Made by a program: the position numbers and the translations under genes
Shown here: positions 6,017 to 8,874 of the stretch, piece after piece
Numbering within the stretch: the stretch's first letter is position 1
Layout: each line of letters starts with the position of its first letter
Assembly: GCA_002499455.1 (NCBI GenBank)
Contig: DALN01000026.1
Coordinates: forward strand, 769-9,642
DNA: 8,874 nucleotides
Direction of reading: 5' to 3'
Source: Methanoculleus sp. UBA77
Lineage (GTDB): Archaea > Halobacteriota > Methanomicrobia > Methanomicrobiales > Methanoculleaceae
Notes under the pieces: model-generated
Databases searched by the model: none
Seen by the model: only the letters and a program-made list of their open reading frames with translations
Told to the model about the DNA's origin: nothing

Positions 6017-6742
6017 ATGCGGCAGATGATCGAGGTGGAAGGTCTCAGGAAAGACTACGGCAGCGTCACCGCGGTGAACGGGATATCGTTCTCCGTCGCG
6101 GAAGGCGAACTCTTCGGCCTGCTCGGCCCGAACGGGTCGGGGAAGACGACGATGATCCGGATGCTGACGGGACAGATCCCGCCGACGTCCGGGTCGGCCC
6201 GGGTGATGGGGCTCGACCCGGCACGGGATCCCATCGGGGTCCGGGGCCTCGTCGGGATCATCCCCGAACAGGAGACTCCGCCAAGCTTCCTGACCGCCGA
6301 GGAGTACCTCCACTTCGTGGCCCGGATCCGGAACCTCGATCGCATCGAGGAGCGGTGCGACCGCTGGTTCGACCTGCTGGAGTTCCGGGAGAAGCAGAAC
6401 GTCCTCTGCAAAGACCTCTCGCGGGGAACCCGGCAGAAGTTGATGTTTGCGCAGGCGTTCCTCCACGAGCCACGGCTCGCCCTCATCGACGAGCCGCTGA
6501 TCAACCTGGACCCCATCGTCCAGCGGACGGTCAAGGACTTCCTGGAGGATTACGTCCGTAACGGCGGGACCATCCTCATCTCGACCCACATCCTCGAGAT
6601 CGCCGCCGAGATCTGCGACCGGGTCGCGGTCCTGCACGATGGGAGGCTCCTTTTCTGCGGCAGGACCGGGGACCTTGCCGGGTCCGGCGAGAGCCTCGAA
6701 CGCTCCTTCCTCGACCTGGTGCGGGGCGATGCCGGTGCCTGA
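6017..6742 (+). CDS. ABC transporter ATP-binding protein
   Basis: This 241-residue cytoplasmic ATPase powers an ABC transporter, almost certainly with the membrane protein encoded directly downstream. All core motifs are present: Walker A GPNGSGKTT (37-45), Q-loop glutamine in PEQETP (Gln85), signature LSRGTRQ (134-140), Walker B LALIDEP with Asp158 and catalytic Glu159, D-loop NLD (163-165) and switch His191 in STH. The signature differs from the usual LSGGQ, and the residues after Glu159 read PLINLDP instead of PTxGLDP. Such signatures are common in ABC-2 type exporters of the drug, lipid and polysaccharide class. Length fits the single-domain family. It overlaps the permease gene by 14 bases, so the two are translationally coupled. 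Substrate is unknown; export is likelier than import because no binding-protein gene is nearby. Confidence 0.94.
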   Translation: MRQMIEVEGLRKDYGSVTAVNGISFSVAEGELFGLLGPNGSGKTTMIRMLTGQIPPTSGSARVMGLDPARDPIGVRGLVGIIPEQETPPSFLTAEEYLHFVARIRNLDRIEERCDRWFDLLEFREKQNVLCKDLSRGTRQKLMFAQAFLHEPRLALIDEPLINLDPIVQRTVKDFLEDYVRNGGTILISTHILEIAAEICDRVAVLHDGRLLFCGRTGDLAGSGESLERSFLDLVRGDAGA

Positions 6743-8132
6743 CCTCTTTTATGCGATGATGAAGGAGGAGTGGCGGATCCACTCGACGATCTTCGGGAGC
6801 GCCGGGTTTGCCTTCTTCCCGGTGGTGGTCGGACTCTTCGCCTTCGCAGGCTCGCTCGCGCTCCCGATCTTTGCCGATACGCTCCCGTATACCGCGATGG
6901 CGCTCCTCGCCCTCGCCCTCTTCCTCCTCGCAGGCGTGATGGTGGGGTCGTTCGGGACGATGGGGCGGGAGTTCATGAACCGGCGGTTCGGCCAGGCAAG
7001 CCTCGTCGCCTATGCCTCGCGGAGTCTCCCCGTCACGGAACGGCGGATCTTCGCGACGTTCCTCGTGAAGGATACCGTCTACTACATCCTGCTCTACGTC
7101 CTCCCCTTTGCGGTGGGGTTCACGGCAGCGACCCCCTTCATCTCCCTTGACCCGGCTCTCGGCCTCCTCGCGCTCGTCTCGCTCGCCCTCGCCTTCCTCA
7201 CCGGGCTCTCCGTCGTCTGCCTCCTCTCGACCCTCTACGCCCGCTCGGTCCGCCTCCTCGCGGGGGCGGTCGCGGTCCTCGCGATCGTCGGGCTTGCGGT
7301 CTTCACGGCCGGGACCGTCCCCGTCTTCCCCCCGTATGCCTTCCTCCTCGACCCGGGACCGGTCCCGCTCTTACTCTCGCTCATCCTCATCCTGGTCCCG
7401 GCCGCCGCCTCGGTCCTCCTCGTCACCGTCGACTACCCGGACCGGACGAAGCGGTTTACAAACCGCCTCGACCCCCTCGCAGAGGGGCTCCGTGCCGTCG
7501 GGAGCGCACACTTCATCGCGAAAGACGCCCTCGACCTCCTGCGGAGCGAGGGCGGGGCCGGGAAGGTGATCTTCTCGTTCCTCCTCCCCCTCGGCCTCGT
7601 CTGGGTCTGCCTCCGGATCCTGATCCGGTTCATCCCGGGTATCGACCCGCTCGTCGTCTTCGCGGTCCTGCTCGGCGTGCTCTCGGCCACCATCTACAAC
7701 TGGCTGACCGAGTTCGACTCCTTCTCGTCCTACACCTTCCTCCCGGTGAAGGTCTCTGAGGTCATCGATGCGAAACTGAAGAGCTACGCCCTCGCAAACC
7801 TCCTCCCGGCCGCAGTGCTCGTGCTCGCGGCGGCGATCTCCGGCGGGGCGGGGACCCTCCCCCCGGCCTTCGCCGCGTTCGTCTCGGTCTCTGCCTACAC
7901 CCTCGCGGTGACGGTCTACCTCTGCGGCCTCTCCCCGAACGTCATGCTCTACTCCGCCGGGGTCTTCCTCCGCTACATCCTCGCGATAAGCCCGGTGCTC
8001 CTCGGCCTGATCTTTGCGTCGCTGTTCGACCCGGCATACGCCTTCGGAAGTCTCCTCCTCGTCCCGGCGGCAGCGCTCCTCCTCTCCCGCGGACGGAGGA
8101 GGTGGCAGGCGTGGGAGATGCCGGGGTACTGA
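6729..8132 (+). CDS. ABC-2-like multi-spanning permease
   Basis: This 467-residue integral membrane protein is the partner of the ATPase it overlaps by 14 bases. About twelve hydrophobic segments are visible, roughly at residues 22-48, 53-75, 112-135, 143-168, 175-198, 211-234, 280-303, 305-323, 356-374, 377-400, 405-430 and 437-453. A charged cytoplasmic-looking loop separates two halves of six helices (about 235-279, DYPDRTKRFTNRLDPLAEG). This suggests one polypeptide supplies what ABC-2 exporters usually build from two six-helix subunits. The N-terminus (FYAMMKEEWRIHSTIFG) and the loop after helix 2 (FGTMGREFMNRRFGQASLVAYASRSLPVTE) resemble coupling regions of ABC-2 permeases. The ATG at 6729 has GGTG about eight bases upstream and agrees with the operon overlap; reading from 6639 would add 30 non-membrane residues inside the ATPase gene. 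Substrate is unknown. Confidence 0.88.
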   Translation: MPVPDLFYAMMKEEWRIHSTIFGSAGFAFFPVVVGLFAFAGSLALPIFADTLPYTAMALLALALFLLAGVMVGSFGTMGREFMNRRFGQASLVAYASRSLPVTERRIFATFLVKDTVYYILLYVLPFAVGFTAATPFISLDPALGLLALVSLALAFLTGLSVVCLLSTLYARSVRLLAGAVAVLAIVGLAVFTAGTVPVFPPYAFLLDPGPVPLLLSLILILVPAAASVLLVTVDYPDRTKRFTNRLDPLAEGLRAVGSAHFIAKDALDLLRSEGGAGKVIFSFLLPLGLVWVCLRILIRFIPGIDPLVVFAVLLGVLSATIYNWLTEFDSFSSYTFLPVKVSEVIDAKLKSYALANLLPAAVLVLAAAISGGAGTLPPAFAAFVSVSAYTLAVTVYLCGLSPNVMLYSAGVFLRYILAISPVLLGLIFASLFDPAYAFGSLLLVPAAALLLSRGRRRWQAWEMPGY

Positions 8133-8165
8133 GAGGAACTGAAGTTTCCGGGACAGGAATCTAAT

Positions 8166-8242
8166 CTCACGCGAAGGCGCGAAGGCGCGAAGAGAAGGGA
8201 TGTATGTATCCGAACTTCGCGTTCTTCGCGGCTTCGCGTGAG
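8166..8242. repeat. Long imperfect inverted repeat of GCGCGAAG octamers
   Basis: The left arm (8166-8192) reads CTC followed by three octamers, ACGCGAAG, GCGCGAAG and GCGCGAAG. The right arm (8215-8242) is its near reverse complement, with one extra base and about two mismatches. The loop is 22 bases (8193-8214). The outer 11 bases, CTCACGCGAAG and CTTCGCGTGAG, match perfectly. It lies 33 bases after the permease stop. Similar CGCGAAG or GCAAAG octamer palindromes occur as dispersed intergenic repeats in several prokaryotes, but their function is not established. It could end the transporter transcript or be a mobile miniature repeat. Confidence 0.85.
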
Positions 8243-8373
8243 TTAAAGTCTAGGGACAGTGACACGGCCTCAAAAATACTCAAAGGAAGCCTCCTTCATA
8301 AGTTTCGCCGCTCTGCATGAGTCGACAGGGTACGGCAGGGAGAACAGTACACTTTCACCCCCCGCACGGCGTG

Positions 8374-8384
8374 GCTTTTAGACC
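8374..8384 (+). promoter_or_regulatory. TATA-like box of the small gene at 8406
   Basis: GCTTTTAGACC is the AT-rich element upstream of this gene and is centred about 28 bases before its ATG. The spacing suggests a leaderless message, the third such case in the window. The G-run touching the ATG is too close to act as a normal ribosome-binding site. Confidence 0.4.
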
Positions 8385-8405
8385 CCTGCGGGAGACCCGG
8401 GGGGT

Positions 8406-8798
8406 ATGCTGCGAAGGGCGGGTTACATCCAGAGGTGCAGGTGCGCCGCGGTCGATGAGAGGGGAAGATCCTCTCCGATCGTCGAGGTTACGCTTGATGA
8501 CCGGCGGTTCGGGGTCAGGGTATGGGAACTCCGGCAGGCGCTCGACGGCCTGCGCCCTGCCCGCGTGGAATCGCTCCGCCAGGACTGGGGGCCGGTCCTC
8601 GGCGGCACGGCCGGGCACGCGGAGCTCTCCCGGTCCGGGGCGGCGATCTCGGTCACGCTCATGACCGGGGAGCGCTACACGGTGCCGGCGGCGGCGGTCC
8701 GGGCGGTCCTCGCACGTGCCGCCGGGTTCGCCCCCGTCGCGGCGGTCCTTCCTGCCGGCGGCCCCGCTATGCGGCGGCGGGCCTCCGTCACCGGCTAA
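8406..8798 (+). CDS. Small hypothetical protein
   Basis: I do not recognise this 130-residue protein. It is soluble, basic and rich in Ala, Arg and Val, with no signal peptide or membrane helix. Two cysteines are close together near the N-terminus (Cys11 and Cys13, RCRC). Residues 23-45 look like beta strands (SPIVEVTLDDRRFGVRVWELR), and 71-107 could be a strand pair followed by a helix (AISVTLMTGERYTVPAAAVRAVLARA). The last 20 residues are low complexity. Third codon positions are strongly G or C, as in the neighbours, and a TATA-like box is well placed, so it is probably a real gene. It is convergent with the gene entering from the right edge and overlaps it by 11 bases. Confidence 0.65.
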   Translation: MLRRAGYIQRCRCAAVDERGRSSPIVEVTLDDRRFGVRVWELRQALDGLRPARVESLRQDWGPVLGGTAGHAELSRSGAAISVTLMTGERYTVPAAAVRAVLARAAGFAPVAAVLPAGGPAMRRRASVTG

Positions 8799-8874
8799 TG
8801 CCGGCCTCGCGGATAGCGGCCTCCCCGGCGTCGCGGAACGCCCGTCCGACGTTCCCCGGACCGAGGAGCACCCC
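8788..8874 (-). CDS. 3' end of an unidentified gene, cut by the window edge
   Basis: On the minus strand, 28 codons run open from the window edge to a TGA at 8790-8788 and encode the C-terminal end ...LLGPGNVGRAFRDAGEAAIREAGISR (the first two codons at the edge, Gly and Val, precede it). Twenty-four of 28 third positions are G or C, matching the coding style of the window. The segment looks helical, with Gly-rich start, but is too short to identify. The start codon lies outside the window. The convergent layout, with an 11-base overlap with the gene ending at 8798, is ordinary for a compact genome. Confidence 0.5.
   Translation of the reverse strand, partial: GVLLGPGNVGRAFRDAGEAAIREAGISR

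Larger units (their letters stand above)
8133..8405. other. Gene-free intergenic region
   Basis: Apart from the inverted repeat at 8166-8242 and the TATA-like box at 8374-8384, I see only a short AAGGA/TCCTT hairpin near 8281-8294. Open frames here are short, differ in character from the neighbouring genes, and lack start signals. No RNA gene is recognised. Confidence 0.5.

Noticed and set aside
5990..6637. A 215-codon open frame opposite the ABC ATPase gene
   Set aside because: The ATPase frame carries all nucleotide-binding motifs, and the antisense frame has none.
8166..8242. The octamer repeat as a CRISPR array
   Set aside because: The repeats are 8 bases long, adjacent and without spacers, and the two sets are inverted. 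There are no cas genes.
8317..8664. A 115-codon plus-strand frame overlapping the small gene at 8406
   Set aside because: Its second half is Arg/Ser/Gly-rich shifted-frame sequence; the frame starting at 8406 has better codon usage and promoter spacing.

Overview
This window looks like part of a GC-rich euryarchaeal genome, most likely a methanogen of the order Methanomicrobiales (Methanoculleus-like). That placement is inference. It rests on archaeal TATA-type promoters (the strongest is TATAAATA at 46-53), a TATA-like box about 27-28 bases before the start codon of several genes (leaderless transcripts), T-run terminators, strong G/C preference at third codon positions, and the kinds of proteins encoded. 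No rRNA, tRNA, CRISPR array, insertion sequence or phage gene is visible.

Layout. 1-748: a promoter region, a small plus-strand HEAT-repeat protein, and a T-run terminator. 749-1426: a plus-strand predicted lipoprotein with a Pro-rich linker. It is convergent with a minus-strand block, and the two stop codons share one CTAG. 1423-2984 (minus): a membrane-anchored transglutaminase-like protein followed, at an overlapping junction, by a small membrane-anchored helical protein. 3214-5421 (minus): an alpha-glucan (glycogen) phosphorylase of family GT35. 5491-5769 (minus): a small 2TM-domain membrane protein. 5770-6007: a divergent regulatory region with several inverted repeats. 6017-8132 (plus): an overlapping pair forming an ABC transporter (ATPase plus a permease with about 12 membrane helices). 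8133-8405: a gene-free stretch dominated by a long imperfect inverted repeat built from GCGCGAAG octamers. 8406-8798 (plus): a small unrecognised protein, convergent with the 3' end of a minus-strand gene that runs off the window at 8874.

How the genes relate. Two units look functionally tied: the ABC ATPase with its permease, and the transglutaminase-like protein with the small protein that overlaps it. Together with the convergent lipoprotein, the latter pair forms a cluster of surface-exposed proteins. The phosphorylase is a metabolic gene for mobilising stored glucan, and nothing suggests it works with its neighbours. I found no clearly new multi-gene system. The most unusual items are the octamer inverted repeat at 8166-8242, the repeated AACAGCCT motif around the transporter promoter, and a coding-like open frame that continues in phase after the phosphorylase stop codon.
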